In this document: positions 34,532 through 46,577 of the stretch, piece by piece
How positions within the stretch are numbered: position 1 is the stretch's first letter
Layout of the letters: each line of letters begins with the position of its first letter
Source of the DNA: Pseudomicrostroma phylloplanum
Lineage: Eukaryota; Basidiomycota; Exobasidiomycetes; Microstromatales
DNA: 64,000 nucleotides
Assembly: GCA_039545275.1 (NCBI GenBank)
Contig: BCHS01000006.1
Coordinates: forward strand, 186,001-250,000
Direction: 5' to 3'
Notes under the pieces: generated by a model
The model's input: the letters and a program-made list of their open reading frames with translations, nothing else
What the model was told of the DNA's origin: nothing
Database searches by the model: none
Position numbers and translations under genes: made by a program

Positions 34532-36573
34532 CTAGTGATTGCTGCTCTCCTTGATCGGACTGCCCTTCTCTGTACCTCGCTCTGGCTTTGGTACACTGAT
34601 CTCGTCTCCCATACCACCACCGATCTCTGCACCTGGAGTCCCTGCGCCCATACGAGTTCCTGCCTCCGCCTCATCCACATCTATCGTCGAGTCCGTACCC
34701 TTCTCCTTGCCTGCACTCTCAAGGCCACTGCTACTCTTCCGGCTGCCACGAATGAGCACGACAGCGACGTTGCTCGCTGCGAGAATCACTCCTAGTCCAG
34801 CCAGTCCCGAGCCCAGGTAGGCAGCGCTCCGGTAGGCAGTGAGGATGTCTGTCCCCCCAGCATTAGTATTCGCCTCGACCGTCCCAGCAACTCCAAGCCC
34901 AATGGCCACACTCCAATTAATGACTGTATTCACCAGACTTCCCGCCACGCCCTGCTTGTGTGGTGGGAGTGCCGAGGCGATGATGAGCGAGGCGGCTGGG
35001 AAGCTTTGGTCCATACCGAAGGGTCCCGCACACCAGCTGAGGAAGGAGTTGATCCAGTAGTTCTGCTGCTCTGGCATGGTTGCGATAAGGATGCCGGCGA
35101 GGAAGAAGGCAGAGAGAGCACTGAGCATTGTCCAGCTTGGACCGGCGTGCTTGAGGAGGATGGCGGACAGGGTTGCCGCGAAGCAGCCGGATACGCCTGC
35201 GGGGGCGGCATAGGCTGTTGCTTGAAGGAGTGAGGCACCACGGATGTCGATCCACCAGCGGACAGACTGTAGGAGAGAGGGAAGGGAAGTGACGAGGGGA
35301 GGGGAGAGGAGAGTCAGTGGTCAATGACATTTTCCGGACTACGCTGTCGGACTACGCTGTCGTCTCCACTTACGTAGAAGTTCCAGATACCAAAGGAGCT
35401 CCACCCAAGGGCGATACATCCAACGACGACTGAGTTCTGTGGTGTCCAGATGTCCACCGGTATAAGCGGGTAGGCCACCTTGCTTTCTACATAGAGGAAA
35501 ATGGCGATGCAGATCAGTCCCACTCCTAGTAGGACACCGTTGTACGGCTCGCTCCACCCGACCACTCCTGCTTGGTTCCAGGCAAAGTTGACGAGAATGA
35601 GACCGGTGAGGGCGAAGAGGGTGCCCAGCCAGTCGAAGCCGGGCTTTGCCTGAGGTGGTGCCACTTCGCCCGATCGCTCCTCCTCTGCCTCTCTGTAGAA
35701 GCGAGTGAGGTACTCATCCGAGGGGACAGTGGCCCAAGCGAGTATGGTCAGCCCAAAGAGACACACTGTTGCGAGGTAGAAGGAGAAGTCCCAGTGTTCC
35801 GGGTGAAATTGTGCGATGAGCGAAGCAAATATTGCTCCAATGAGGAAGCCATTGGGCGCGGATGCAGCAAAGATGGTAAAGTAGATGACTCGTCTCCACT
35901 GTCCATCGACCGAGCTACGAGCAAGGATTGCGGCAGCGTTGGGTAGGGCGATGGAGAAGCCGAGACCTTGAAAGGCGCGGAAGACGTCGAAGCAGATGTC
36001 GGAATGGGAGTAGGAGGAGAGGCCACAGAGGAGGGAACCTAGACAGGCCCAGCTGAAGCCGATGAGGACCATGAGCTTGTTGCCGTACATGTCGCCCAGA
36101 CGACCTGCGGGAAGGATCACTGTCCCGACGCTCAGGGAGTAGGCGGCAGCGAACCTGGACAGCAGAGGCGGGATAGACAGAAGGAGTCAGCTCGGTGCAG
36201 CCTAGCGTAGAGCAAGCAGCACACCGCCTTCGTACTTGTACGACCCTGGCACTCACCAGCTTTGCCTGCCCGCACTGTCTTGAACTCCAAACGTCGTCGC
36301 AATCTCACTGAGAGGCAATATCACCTGCGCCAGCTGCGACTGCGTTACGAGCATCGCACATATGAGCGAGCCCACCCCGCAGACCTCGCGAAGCGTTGTG
36401 GTGGGCTTGCCCCAGGGTCCGAAGGGCTCTAACACAGGAGACATGGAGCGAGTGTTAGGGTGAGAAGGAGAGGAAGAGGATGCAAGTGGACGATTGGATG
36501 TTTGCTCGAGGGATGTAGATGTGGATCCCTCTCGAGGGGAGTGCGATGAGGAGGAGGCAGTGGCAGGGTCCAT
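34532..36573 (-). CDS. MFS transporter, DHA2-type
   Basis: Exons 36257-36573, 35374-36154 and 34532-35266 on the - strand (introns 102 and 107 nt, phases 2 and 0) give 610 residues with about fourteen hydrophobic segments. The segment after TM2, LPAGRLGDMYGNK, is MFS motif A, carried over the exon 1/2 junction (FAAAYSLSVGTVI). RAFQGLGFSIALPNA is the family's following block, and GVAGSLVNTVINWSVAIGLG lies in the second half. The plan matches fungal 14-TM proton antiporters of the aminotriazole/drug-resistance type. The substrate cannot be inferred. The N- and C-terminal tails are Ser-, Pro- and Gly-rich and cytosolic. Intron 2 contains a 13-bp direct repeat (GGACTACGCTGTC twice, near 35338-35364). 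There is no metabolic neighbour to suggest a pathway. Confidence 0.9.
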
Positions 36574-37052
36574 CGCGTCTGAACCTCAATGGATGTGGAG
36601 AGACCGAGCAAGGAAGAGTGTATATAGCTCAGCTCGAGCTATAGGAAGTGTTCGATCTATGCAAGTCGCTCATTAGGGCGCAGCCATCAAAGTCTGAGTC
36701 AATGGTAGGATCGAAGGTCAGAGGTGGGTGGAAGTGTTTTGGTGATCCGCTACCGTTTTTTCCGGATTTCGGGCATTAGGCCTTGCCGAAAGGGCCCGGC
36801 TCCACGGCGATAGACTAAGCCCGACCAGGTTCCCATGAGCCCGCAACCGGAACGGAACGAGGCGCGGGCGGGATGCGGGAAGGCAACGGCCGTGAGCGGA
36901 GCGGGACACGCAGAACGCAGCATTTCATACATACAATGCAATTCCAGTGGTGATCCAGAAAGACAGCAAGATGGGACGAAGACGAAATATACTGCCGAGC
37001 AGACAAAGGCTCAACAAGCGCTTCTGACTTCGGCACATGACGTGCAATGCCT
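36574..37052. other. Intergenic, MFS promoter side
   Basis: 479 bp between the transporter start and the end of the next - strand gene. GC-rich repeats of the type GGAACGGAACG occur near 36850. No gene seen. Confidence 0.5.
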
Positions 37053-38738
37053 TCAGACGCACAAGACCTCGTGCCAGTCAGATTCAGCATCTTCCTCCCT
37101 GGTCTCCCTTCTCTCACTTTCCTCAGCCCACAAAGCAGCGAGGCCACAGTACACGAGCTCATCTTCTGCAGCGTCCATTGGGCTGGGGGGCTGTTGCATC
37201 GTAGAGATCTCCCTATCAGCTGGGGAGAGGGGTGAGTTCTGCGAGGCTGGAGAGATGGGTGATCTTGGCGAGGCAGGGGAAAGGGGACTGCCCGTCCCAA
37301 CGCCGAATGTGCCGCTGCCGTTATTGAGGCTGATGCCTAGCTCGGTGAGAGCGGGTGTACCACCGCTACTGCCACTGCCGCTGGGACTTGAAATACCATC
37401 TGCGTTGGGCGAGGTGGGCAGCTGGGTCGGGAGCACCTCGACTCGCGGACGAGGAGGAGGGGGAGCAAGGCCCTGCAGAGGAGGCCAGCTGTTGCGGCGG
37501 TGGTAGAGGTTGAAGTCCCGTTCGTGCAGGCCTGCGAGCAGCCCAACTCGGTGAGCCCGGTGATCCTCGCGCTTGCTGCCGGCAGCAGCGGGCTCGATGG
37601 CGGGGACCTCCTCGCTGATGGGCCTGAGTCGCCTCGTGGGAGGAAGGGCGTCGCACCTAGCACGTTCCGCCAGCATTGACACTGGGGCTGGAGCTCGAGC
37701 CTCAGGTACCTCGCTTGTCTCCTCAAAACGTACCATTCTGGGCCTCCTTGGAAAGTCGATCGAGCTAGCCCTCAGGGGTTGCATCTCGATCCCGAACTCG
37801 CACTCATGGACGGCTCGCCGTTCACGCTGGGCCTCATTGAGTGCTTGCGTTCTGAGCTCAGTCTCGCTGAAGGGGTGCGCCTCGGCCTCATTTCTGCCCT
37901 TGAGCTCGTTGAGGGCTTGCTCGACAGCTTGGGCCTCGGGCCCAATGCCATTGAGAACTTGTCTTCCAGGCTCGGGCTTGCCGTCGGCCTTGGTCTCACC
38001 GAGAGCTGCCTCTTCCTCGAGACTCAGACGCGGTACGGCCTTCCTCTTGATATTGAAGCTCCTTCGACCCTCGGGCCGCTCAGCGCTGGCTTCGGGCCAA
38101 GGCGTGGGAACTCGAGAGGGTAGCTGAGGCTGCGCAAGGAGCGGACGCCAGTCGCTAGAAGTAGAGAGACGGCCCCCGACTGGAATGGCAGGTCGAAAGC
38201 AGAGGGCTTGCGAACAGTTGCGCTTGCCTGCTAGGAAGGTGATCGCTTTCAAGTGCATCGTCTCCCCGGGGGGCTTCCTACCGTCGTCGTCGCAGTGATC
38301 GTGGTCGGGGCACTCGGTGGCTTTGACTTGACTGCCGACGAGGGGCTCGTGGAAGAGACTGGCCGACCTCGCTCCGAACAGCGGGAACCTCCGCTTCTTC
38401 GAGCGACTACCGGGAATGGGACTCCTGTCCTCTCCAGGCGTAGAGGTGACCAAGCACCTCCGGGTACGACAACACTTCTTGAGCCTGAGCAGCGGCCTTG
38501 GCAATTTGCTCTTGGTCTTTTCGGCTTCGGCTTCGGCTTCGGCCTCAAGCTCAGCATCAGTCTGTGGGACCTCCGTGCCTTCCTCGAGGGCTGTGTCGTT
38601 GGTGTCCTCCTTCTGTTTGCCCTTGCCCTTGTCGAGCGGGGCTGCTTCGGCTTCTGCTTGGCGAGACCCAAAAGATAGCGAGAAGCGTGGTCGGTCCGTA
38701 TCTGTGGAGGCTCGAGGCTTGAAGCTGGGGAAGACCAT
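37053..38738 (-). CDS. Unknown, low-complexity protein
   Basis: An intron-free frame of 561 codons starting at an ATG (38738). I recognise no domain. The N-terminus (MVFPSFKPRASTDTDRPRFS) resembles phosphorylatable motifs. An alternating Glu/Ala run (AELEAEAEAEAEK) follows at about residue 60, then a Cys/Arg-rich patch (LRLKKCCRTRRC) near residue 84. The last 110 residues hold repeated Ser-Pro dipeptides (SPLSPASPRSPISPAS), which could be proline-directed kinase sites. No signal peptide or membrane segment is visible. The length of the frame and the unbroken Ser-Pro repeat support a real protein, but antisense openness is high here, so confidence is moderate. Confidence 0.55.
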   Translation of the reverse strand: MVFPSFKPRASTDTDRPRFSLSFGSRQAEAEAAPLDKGKGKQKEDTNDTALEEGTEVPQTDAELEAEAEAEAEKTKSKLPRPLLRLKKCCRTRRCLVTSTPGEDRSPIPGSRSKKRRFPLFGARSASLFHEPLVGSQVKATECPDHDHCDDDGRKPPGETMHLKAITFLAGKRNCSQALCFRPAIPVGGRLSTSSDWRPLLAQPQLPSRVPTPWPEASAERPEGRRSFNIKRKAVPRLSLEEEAALGETKADGKPEPGRQVLNGIGPEAQAVEQALNELKGRNEAEAHPFSETELRTQALNEAQRERRAVHECEFGIEMQPLRASSIDFPRRPRMVRFEETSEVPEARAPAPVSMLAERARCDALPPTRRLRPISEEVPAIEPAAAGSKREDHRAHRVGLLAGLHERDFNLYHRRNSWPPLQGLAPPPPRPRVEVLPTQLPTSPNADGISSPSGSGSSGGTPALTELGISLNNGSGTFGVGTGSPLSPASPRSPISPASQNSPLSPADREISTMQQPPSPMDAAEDELVYCGLAALWAEESERRETREEDAESDWHEVLCV

Positions 38739-39233
38739 CTTGCTTTGAAGTGCTAAGCTGAAAGCTCGGAATGACTGAGGATGATGCGAGTACGTGAAGG
38801 ATCGATCGGGGTTGGCGAGTGATTGACTTCGAGGGACTTCGGAAGCTTTTGGCGCTCGCAGAAAGGGTGAGGACGATGTGCAATGGTATCTGCTCTGCTC
38901 TGCACTGCGCTATCCTTGTATTCCTTCGTCAGCTCAACTCGACAAGCTCTAGCAAATCAAAGCGATAGCGTAGCCAAAGGACGAGCAGCCTCTCCTCCCC
39001 TCCAAAACTACCAAATCCCCTCCCCCCTTCCTTTCCAATCTTCCAGAAAAATTGCTTCCGAAACCCCTCTTCTCATCAAGCTGAGACATGAGACATGCGT
39101 ACCGCCATCCGTTCCGTCCAGAGGCACTTCAGCCCAGTAGCAGCGCCCGTCCACACTTTTATGAGCGCCCTCATGTCTGATGTCTGGAGTCTTGAGTCTT
39201 GCTGAAGACGGGGGGGGGGGGGGGGCGGGGGGT

Positions 39234-39293
<60 letters not shown>

Positions 39294-40213
39294 GTGAGAC
39301 ACTGCGGTTCGTTGCTTGTAGCGCGGCTGTGGTGCGGCTGTAGTGCGGCCGGTTGGTGAGGTGGGAGAGAGGCTTGTCGTGCTGCGTGAATTCGAATTCG
39401 AGTGCAACAGCTCTGCCCCCTGCCTCATGGCAACGCCAGAGCCTTCGCCAGAGCAGTGTGTGTGTGTATGAGGCTGATGTCACAAGGAGTCAGTACGGGA
39501 TGCTGGACCGCAGAGGTGATGGACGCAAGAGTAGGAAGAAGACGGAATTGCAGCCCTCCCGGATGGACTGTACAGTGCAAGGCTCCACTCGGGCGCGCCG
39601 ACAAGCCTAGTCGTAAAGGATGAGTTGCTGCTTCACTTCTTCTCACACCCTTCTCACACTTTTCAGTCTCACGCAGGCACGCACATCGCTCGAGCTCATG
39701 AAACAAAGAAATGCTAATGAATTGAACCTTGAAATTGGGAAATGGACGTATGAAGTCTGAAAAGTGAGACAATGAAGGGGAAGTAGGAGAGAGAGATGGT
39801 AGATGCCGAAGAGGAAGAAGTCAAAGAGGAAGAGTGGGAAGGGGGGAGGGAAGAAGACCAACAGGGACTGCACTGCACTCTACTCGAGTCGAGTGGCTTG
39901 CTTGTGCTGGACTGGACTCGCAGAGCTAGCCGGCTAGCGCATGGTCCGATATTGGAAAGCGAAGGACTCAGAAGCCAAAGAGCGGGTGGTAGGCGTGGGC
40001 TTTGTGTGCTTGTGTACGTGGTGGCAAGAACGACGATAGAGACCACCTCCTTGCGATCTGATGACGTCCAGGATGACTGCTCGAGAATTGCTAGGCTTGC
40101 TCGACCGAGGTGGTGAAGAGGATGCGATGGGTATACTGACCCGTCTTGCCTTCCTTTCACGAAGACTCTCCATTCCACACCGGCTACTTCCTGCCCAAAG
40201 CTCACCCCACCTT
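38739..40213. other. 1.5-kb intergenic region with poly-G tract
   Basis: The promoter of the 38738 gene and the 3' region of KIN4. Apart from the G tract (separate entry) and a short GT repeat at 39458-39470, I see no gene. Open frames through the tract encode only polyproline or polyglycine. Confidence 0.5.
39210..39292. repeat. 83-bp poly-G tract
   Basis: 83 bases that are all G except a C at 39226 and a T at 39233; the last 59 bases (39234-39292) are uninterrupted. On this strand it could form G-quadruplexes. The true length is uncertain because homopolymers are poorly sequenced. Confidence 0.9.
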
Positions 40214-43200
40214 TCACTGATCGATGTTGGGATCCGTGACCCTCTTGAGGACATTATGGTAGAGGAACTTGTACGAGGTCAGCGGTCCCCTCAACCTCCT
40301 CACATCGAGCGAGTAAAGTCCCGCGAGGTTCTTGATCCTAGTCACCTCGACGGAGAACCTCACTTCCTGTCCTCCATCCACCCTCGCTTCACCATAGAGC
40401 GTAGGTGGTAGGCCTAGCAGGCTGTTGCGCTGAGTAGTGGAGGTGTTGGACTGCTGAGAGGAAGACTGGTCCATTGCGGTGGATGAGAGGGGCTCGGGGA
40501 GAGCGATGGTGTTCGACGAGGGGGAGGCAGTCTGGCTGCCACGGCGGAGGAAGTTGCGGAGCGAAGACTGAGAGGGACTCATAGTGGGGGATCCCACGGC
40601 AGCGCTGCCATTCGGAGAGGGCGAACCAAAAGCAGAGAGAGTGGGCGACCTAGCAAGGCCACTCGAACTTCGCTCGTAGTCTGCCTGAGTGGGAGGGAAG
40701 ACCGATGACCTCAAGCTCGTGCTGAGACCCTGAGTAGCCCCGATGAGAGACTTCGTAGGCTTCCTTCTCCTGACACATTCGACTTTGAACTCCTCTTCGG
40801 TCTCCCTCTTGGCCTCAATGCCCATCTCAAAGAGGGCTCGAATGACCTCGGCGAAGACCTCTGGTGGTGGACGAGAGGTGAGGGCTGACTGGTCTACCGC
40901 TCCGACATGGTAGCGAAGGAGGCTCTCATTGAAAGCCGGAGTAGAGGCAGACGAGGCAGCCGGAGCGGCATAGGATGGTCGAGGAGTGGCCTGCTGAGTG
41001 GGCGTAGACACGGGCGGAGCTTTCGTCTTCGAGCTCGAAGCCGGTGGAGGTAGCATCGCACCGCTCACGTTGACGTAGGAGGACTCAGTAGCAGAAGTGA
41101 GGCCGGTAGCAGCGCTCGAGTGCGATACGTTGCTGTAGGCTCCCGAAGTCGATCGAGAGGAAGGCCCACCCTCCGAAGGGGTAAGAGGTGGGGCGACACT
41201 GACAGGAGCTCCAGCCTCTTCACCATCAGCCTCGGTGACAGTAAGCTTAGGAGCAGTGTTGGCGTTGACAGCAGAGGCAGTTGGTGCACGAGCCCTCGTC
41301 GTCGAAGCAGGCGTACCGATGGCAGTGGTATCCTTGCGCCTCTTCTCGGTCTCGAAGGAAGGCAGAGGTGGCTGCTCAGCAGCGGAAGCTCCTTTGCCAA
41401 GACTCTTCTTCCTAAACCAGTCCATGACTCTCTTGGCCGCACTGCTCGATGGTCCGACAGTCGAGCTCGAGTCGTTGTTCTTGCGCTCAAGGGTGTAGTC
41501 GTTGCGATCCTTGGCAGAGCCTCGGCTCAAGCCAGTACGCGAAGAGGTAGAAGGGGGAGGGCCCTGCTGAGTGAGGGGTCTACTGGACTGTCTGCTGGGT
41601 GGAGCGACGCTACTAGGTCGGCTAGTGGCTTCAGTAGATGCGAAGGAACCTTCAGCGCCGCTAGCGGTCTTCGGTGGCTCCTGTCTTCCAGTCTTGGCTG
41701 AGTCCTGCAGAGTAGCGCTGGCCCTTTCTCGATCCCTAGAGGCCGCGTTGCCTCCAGTGTTGCTGCCACCGACGACCAAGCTCATGGCTTTGCGACGGTT
41801 GCTGCCAGACCTGCCGAGATTACTGCTCTGCGTCGATCGATCAGCGTTGATGGCGTTCACAGTGGGCGACGTGGGACGCGAAGCATTCGAAGCGCGAGAA
41901 TCTGCCTCACCGCTGCCAGCTGATTGAGCATTGTTCCCGTTGAGCAGGCGAGTGAGGAAGGATCGCTCAGTCGACATCCTTCTGGTGTGGCGGCGGGTAG
42001 AGTTGGCGCGCTGGGCATTCGAAGCGGCGGTAGGCGGCATCGTCGCTGCTGTGACCGAGCTTCGCTTCGAGCGCCTCGTGGCGGCAGTGTCGGTGCTGCT
42101 ATCTTGCTGTGGTGCGGGCATAGAAGCGGGGACGTCGGATGCCTCTTCACGCTGCTGCTGAGCGAGCACCGACGCCGAAGCCGAGGCAGATGGTGCCGCT
42201 GAGCCAGGAACAGAAGACGAAGGGCGACGAGCTGCTGGTGCAGAAGGTGTAGGCTGCTCGATGCTGCTCTGAGGTGCAGTCTGGCTGGTAGCTTGCTGGC
42301 TCGAAGAGAGCTGTCGGTCGGTAGACTTCTGTTGCCGGGCTGTGGTGCTAGACGACTGTTCTGAAGATGGAGGTAGGGACGCACTGCTACTCTTTGAGGT
42401 GGTCCTCTCAGTTGTGAGAGCTTCAGCTTCTGGGACGAGCACGGGTACAGCGGCAACACTCGTAACATGCTCTTCCTTGTCGGCAGGCGTAGCATGCTGG
42501 CTAGGGACGCTGGCATCCATCGGTGGCTTAGTCGAGGAGACTGAGCGATTCGAGGTGTAGCTTGCTTCGCGACGTGCGGCAGCGGCGGCAGCGCCTCCAT
42601 CGTACTCCAGCTGAACTGTGTGCCTCTGAGGCTTCGAAGCAGCTGGACCCTTCTTGTACTGCTCGTCATAGTCGTCATGGAGCGTCTCGACCACTTCGCG
42701 TTCGCCTCCGTCTCGCCTAGCTCGTGGCTCTCCCCTTGCATCGCCCTGGGCTACTACTGCATCGTGGACTCGGTTGGTGCTGTCACTCAGCGGCATTGAT
42801 GCAGGCTGAGACTTCGAGGGGATAGTAGCTGGTGGGTCCATGTTGGTGCGAGCAGGGCGGTTCTCAGCATGCTGAAGGGTAGCAGCGGTGGCGCTTTGAG
42901 GACGAGCAGCCTTGGAAGACTGAGGCATCAGGCCAGAGGCCATTGAAACGCTAGATGAAGGGAAGGCAGCTGATCCGTCGGCAGCCGATCGATTGCCTGC
43001 ATCAGAACGCTGACCGGCAGCAGCGTTGGCGGCTTCCTGCTTCTGTCGCTCTCGCATCTGGAACTGAAGCACCATCTGCTGCATGTACACTTGACGCTTC
43101 TTCGTCTGCTGCTCGACAGCTGCTCGCTCGAGCTCATCGACGGTGAACTTGAACAGCTCGCGATAGGGAGTGAGCCAGCTGTGAGCCATCACACCTCGAA

Positions 43201-44754
43201 GATCGATACGCTTCGCTGGGTCAGGGACCAACATCTTGGACAGCAAGTCTCGAGGCTCTGCAGTGATGTACTCCGGGAAAGACAAGGGTGTTGCCAAGAT
43301 GTACTTGTAGAGCAGGTTGATGTTGTCACCTTCAGGGTTGGCTGGGTCGTCGTCGAATGGGAGATAGCCGGCAAGCATGGCGTAGAGGATGACACCACAA
43401 GACCAGACATCGACGGCTGAGCCATTGTAAAGGCCATCTTGGACTACTAGCTCGGGAGCAGCATAGCACGGGCTGCCACAGCTGGTTGCCATCAGATCAT
43501 CTTGACGGTCTGCGAAGTTGTTCGCGAAACCAAAGTCAGTGATGATGACGTTGCGATTCCGATCCAGCAAGAGGTTCTCCAGCTTCAGATCGCGGTGAAC
43601 GACCTTCTTCTGGTGCAGGTAGTTGACTCCGGACACAAGCTGAGCAAAGAGCCTGCAGGCATCGCGGTCCTTGAGGTACTTGTGGGCCAAGATGTGATCG
43701 AAGAGTTCACCACCTGTGCGAGGGAGGAAGAGAGATGTGAAGAGGATCAGCGATATACTCGAAGGAGCAGAGCAATTCGTCTCGGTATGCTTGGCTCACC
43801 TGAGGCATACTCCAGCACGATACCAATGTAGCGATCCGACTCGATGACCTCGTACAGTCTCACGATATTAGGGTGGCGCATGTCCTGATGTTAGGAAAGT
43901 GGGGAATAACAAGCAGGTAGGAATGTGTAAGTCAGTATTGCTCCAGGTCACCCCTATCTTCGTCATCATCTACTCACCTTCAATACCTGGATCTCTCTTT
44001 CGACCTTGGTCATCTTCGCAGGGTCCTTGGGAGGGACGCCAGGTGGGCTGATATCAAGTCGCATCTTGTCTCCTCCGACCTTCTCCCTCTTGATCAGCTT
44101 GACGGCCACCTCCTCTCCCCATTCCTTGTGAACACCCAACTTGACCTTGCCGAACTCGCCTTCTCCCAATGTCTGTAGCAAGAGGTAATTGCCAAAGTGG
44201 ACTTGCTGTCGCCGGGGATGGGCAGCAAAGTACTGCATGGCTGCTTGAGAAGTGATGGGGATGCCAGAGGAGATTGCATTCGAAGCCATGTTGGCATCAA
44301 TGGAGGGGGAGATGGCCATCTGTGCCAGGCCTTGGACAGTCTGACTGGAAGTGGGAAGGGTGGGGTGTGCGCTGGCTCTCCGATCGGTCTGGCCTCCGCT
44401 CATGGTAGAGAGGACATCGTCGGCGTTGCCCGTCTGTGCCATGTGTGCCCTTTGCGATTGGCTAGTTGGTGCTGGCATGGCAGAGACTGGTCGGTGTGAG
44501 TGCGACTGTCCACCTGTAGGTGCTCTTCCAGACGGGTGAGCGCTCCGGTAAGATTGCTCTGGCCCTCCTGATGTGCTCGTCTGGCTAGCATTGCCAATGG
44601 CGATGGGTGGAGCGTAGACATTCTGCCTATCGGTAAGGGCTGGGGCAGTGGCAGACGATGCCAGGGTAGAGGATGGATACGAGGCAGACACTGGTCGCTC
44701 TTGCTCCTGCCTACGAGGTGACGTGCGAAAGCTGGAGGCGTCGGTGTAAGACAT
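40214..44754 (-). CDS. KIN4: KIN4-type serine/threonine kinase
   Basis: Exons 43978-44754, 43800-43884 and 40214-43713 on the - strand (introns 93 and 86 nt) give 1453 residues. In yeast, Kin4 kinases delay mitotic exit when the spindle is mispositioned. The kinase domain starts at about residue 187: glycine loop GEGEFG (197-202), lysine in VAVKLIK (219), HRDLKLEN (327-334), DFG (347-349) and the typical KIN4 segment [13 protein letters not shown] (366-378). [15 protein letters not shown] spans intron 2. A roughly 20-residue Pro-rich insert ([14 protein letters not shown]) lies before helix C. A long Ser/Ala/Gln linker follows, and the C-terminus ([20 protein letters not shown]) resembles a KA1 membrane-binding domain. 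The ATG at 44754 has a near-ideal context (GCCGCCACG). Catalytic residues are intact. Confidence 0.92.
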
Positions 44755-46577
44755 CGTGGCGGCGAGGGTCAAGTCTAGGACTGGTGGGAGTATGGGGAGG
44801 GCGAGAGGGGTCAGTGATTCAACATCCCCGGGGATGTGATGAAGCGAGTGGGAAAGAATCGTTTTCTTCTCACCTTGTGATGACTATCGTCTGACCCCTG
44901 ACGCTATTCCGACCTGCTGACTGCCTTTGTCTTCCACCTGGGCAAGTGCGATAGCTGAAGTCGAAGCTTGTATGAGTTGGGTATGATTGGGTGATGGGCA
45001 GATACGATGCTATACCAGCCTTGCCGCGATGCTTGTCGTGATGGGAACAGGAGCGGTGAATGGAACAAAGACGCCTGCTCGACTGCCCTGCCTGCTTGAT
45101 TGCGTTGTTGTCTGTGTGCTTTGGCGGGCACGGTGCGTGAAGGGGGGTTGGAAGTGCGAGTCGCGGGCCGCGTCTAGTTGTCCTGTCGGCTCTGAACGAA
45201 GGGGTGGAGAGAGAGGGGGAGAAGGACTCTGTGCAGCCTGTTGTTGCAGTATGGCCGTAGAGGGGACCGAGCGTGCGAGTGGGCGTCGCGAATAGAGGGG
45301 TGAGCGGGGCGGGGCGGGGGAAAGGAAGGGGGACTTTGTAGCCGGAAGATGCAAGGAGAGGGGATGCGGACAGAGGTAGAGATGCCTCGCGTGTGGTGTG
45401 TATGCCTTTGCGCTCGTCGCCGTGTGGGGAGTTGGCTAGGCGTGCGAGGCGGTGGCGAGGAGGAGGAGGAGGATGGTAGGAGGAGAGGGGACGACGACGA
45501 GGACCGACGATGATGATGACGAGGGCGACGATGTGAGTTGAGGCCAACGTTGTGATGATTGCAACGATGGGAGGTGCAGCCACGCCTTGGTTGCCTCGCT
45601 CGCCCAGGGGCTTCAGGCGAACAAAAGGGGCGGCGCGGGGTCGCAAGGCGTGGATTTCCTGAGCGCGAGAGCAGAGGCAGACGCGCCCAGCCCAAGCGGA
45701 GATTCGCACCGGCAGACAGGCAAAAGCCAAACAGATGCGCCTCTGCCCCGCCCCGCCCCGAACCCGCCTGGCCTGTCCTGCAGGGGGGGGCGAAGAGGCC
45801 GCACACACACACACGCCCTTCTTACCTCAACCCAATCAGCTCAGACGCGAGTGGAGCCAGTCAGCCAGTCAGCGCCGACTGACTGACAAGCCCAACAGGA
45901 AGCTCTCCTCGCTTCCACTCTCCTCAGGCCAAGCGAGCCCATCACGGCGCGCGCCTTGCTCCCTCCCCCCGCACCGTAGCCTGCCGCATCTACCCACGCT
46001 CGGCACAGCACCCAGATACCAACCAGGGCACGGGCGGGGAGGCAGATCAGAGCCAGAGCCAGAGCCATATCTCCGAAGGACCTACTTGAAGTGACCTTCT
46101 TGAATAGTATCGAAGAGGCACAGCTTTAGTCTACTGCACGGCACATGAATCATCTTCGGCCTGTCAGTTACGAATTCCCCTGCATCTTGACGCCCTCTCG
46201 TCGCGCCTCTCAGATGTCCCTCTCAGTGATAATGACAAGGGGCAAACCTTCTGCACACACATCGCGGCCTCTCCACCAGACCAAACACCCTACTCCGCTT
46301 TCTTCTACTGCAATCTAAGATGTTTCCATTGTGATGCGGTGGTGTTCGCGACCTACAAATGAGTATGCTGAGACGCAACACCGGCAGGACTACTGTTCTT
46401 CTTCCACCTGCCTGAATCTACCAAGCAACGCAAGGGAAGCAGCTAAACAAACGTCAGCGTCGTGGACCCATTGAGCGTTGAGATGCTGCTTCTCCTACGT
46501 CGACCAAATCTCACCTTGTTTTCGATGCTTTCTTTGACCACCCTCATCTCACGCACTAGACCCTTCCGTACGATCGC
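44755..46577. other. 1.8-kb KIN4 upstream region
   Basis: Likely promoter plus a long leader for KIN4, and the 3' side of the next gene. It contains G-rich stretches (GGGGCGGGGCGGGGG at 45306), an AC run near 45803 and a GCCAGA repeat near 46050. A - strand frame at 44870-45814 has no ATG-supported, protein-like content. Confidence 0.5.

Noticed and set aside
39210..39292. Interstitial telomere repeat
   Set aside because: A homopolymer with two single substitutions, not a TTAGGG-type periodic repeat.
39171..39428. Polyproline protein encoded opposite the poly-G tract
   Set aside because: Simply the translation of a homopolymer; no sensible flanking protein sequence.
41857..42741. Long frame overlapping KIN4 (294 codons)
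   Set aside because: It lies within the Ser/Ala-rich linker of KIN4 in another frame. Such linkers in GC-rich DNA routinely leave other frames open.
44870..45814. 314-codon - strand frame upstream of KIN4
   Set aside because: Low-complexity Pro/Arg/Ser-rich translation with no ATG of good context. It fits the KIN4 leader and promoter better.
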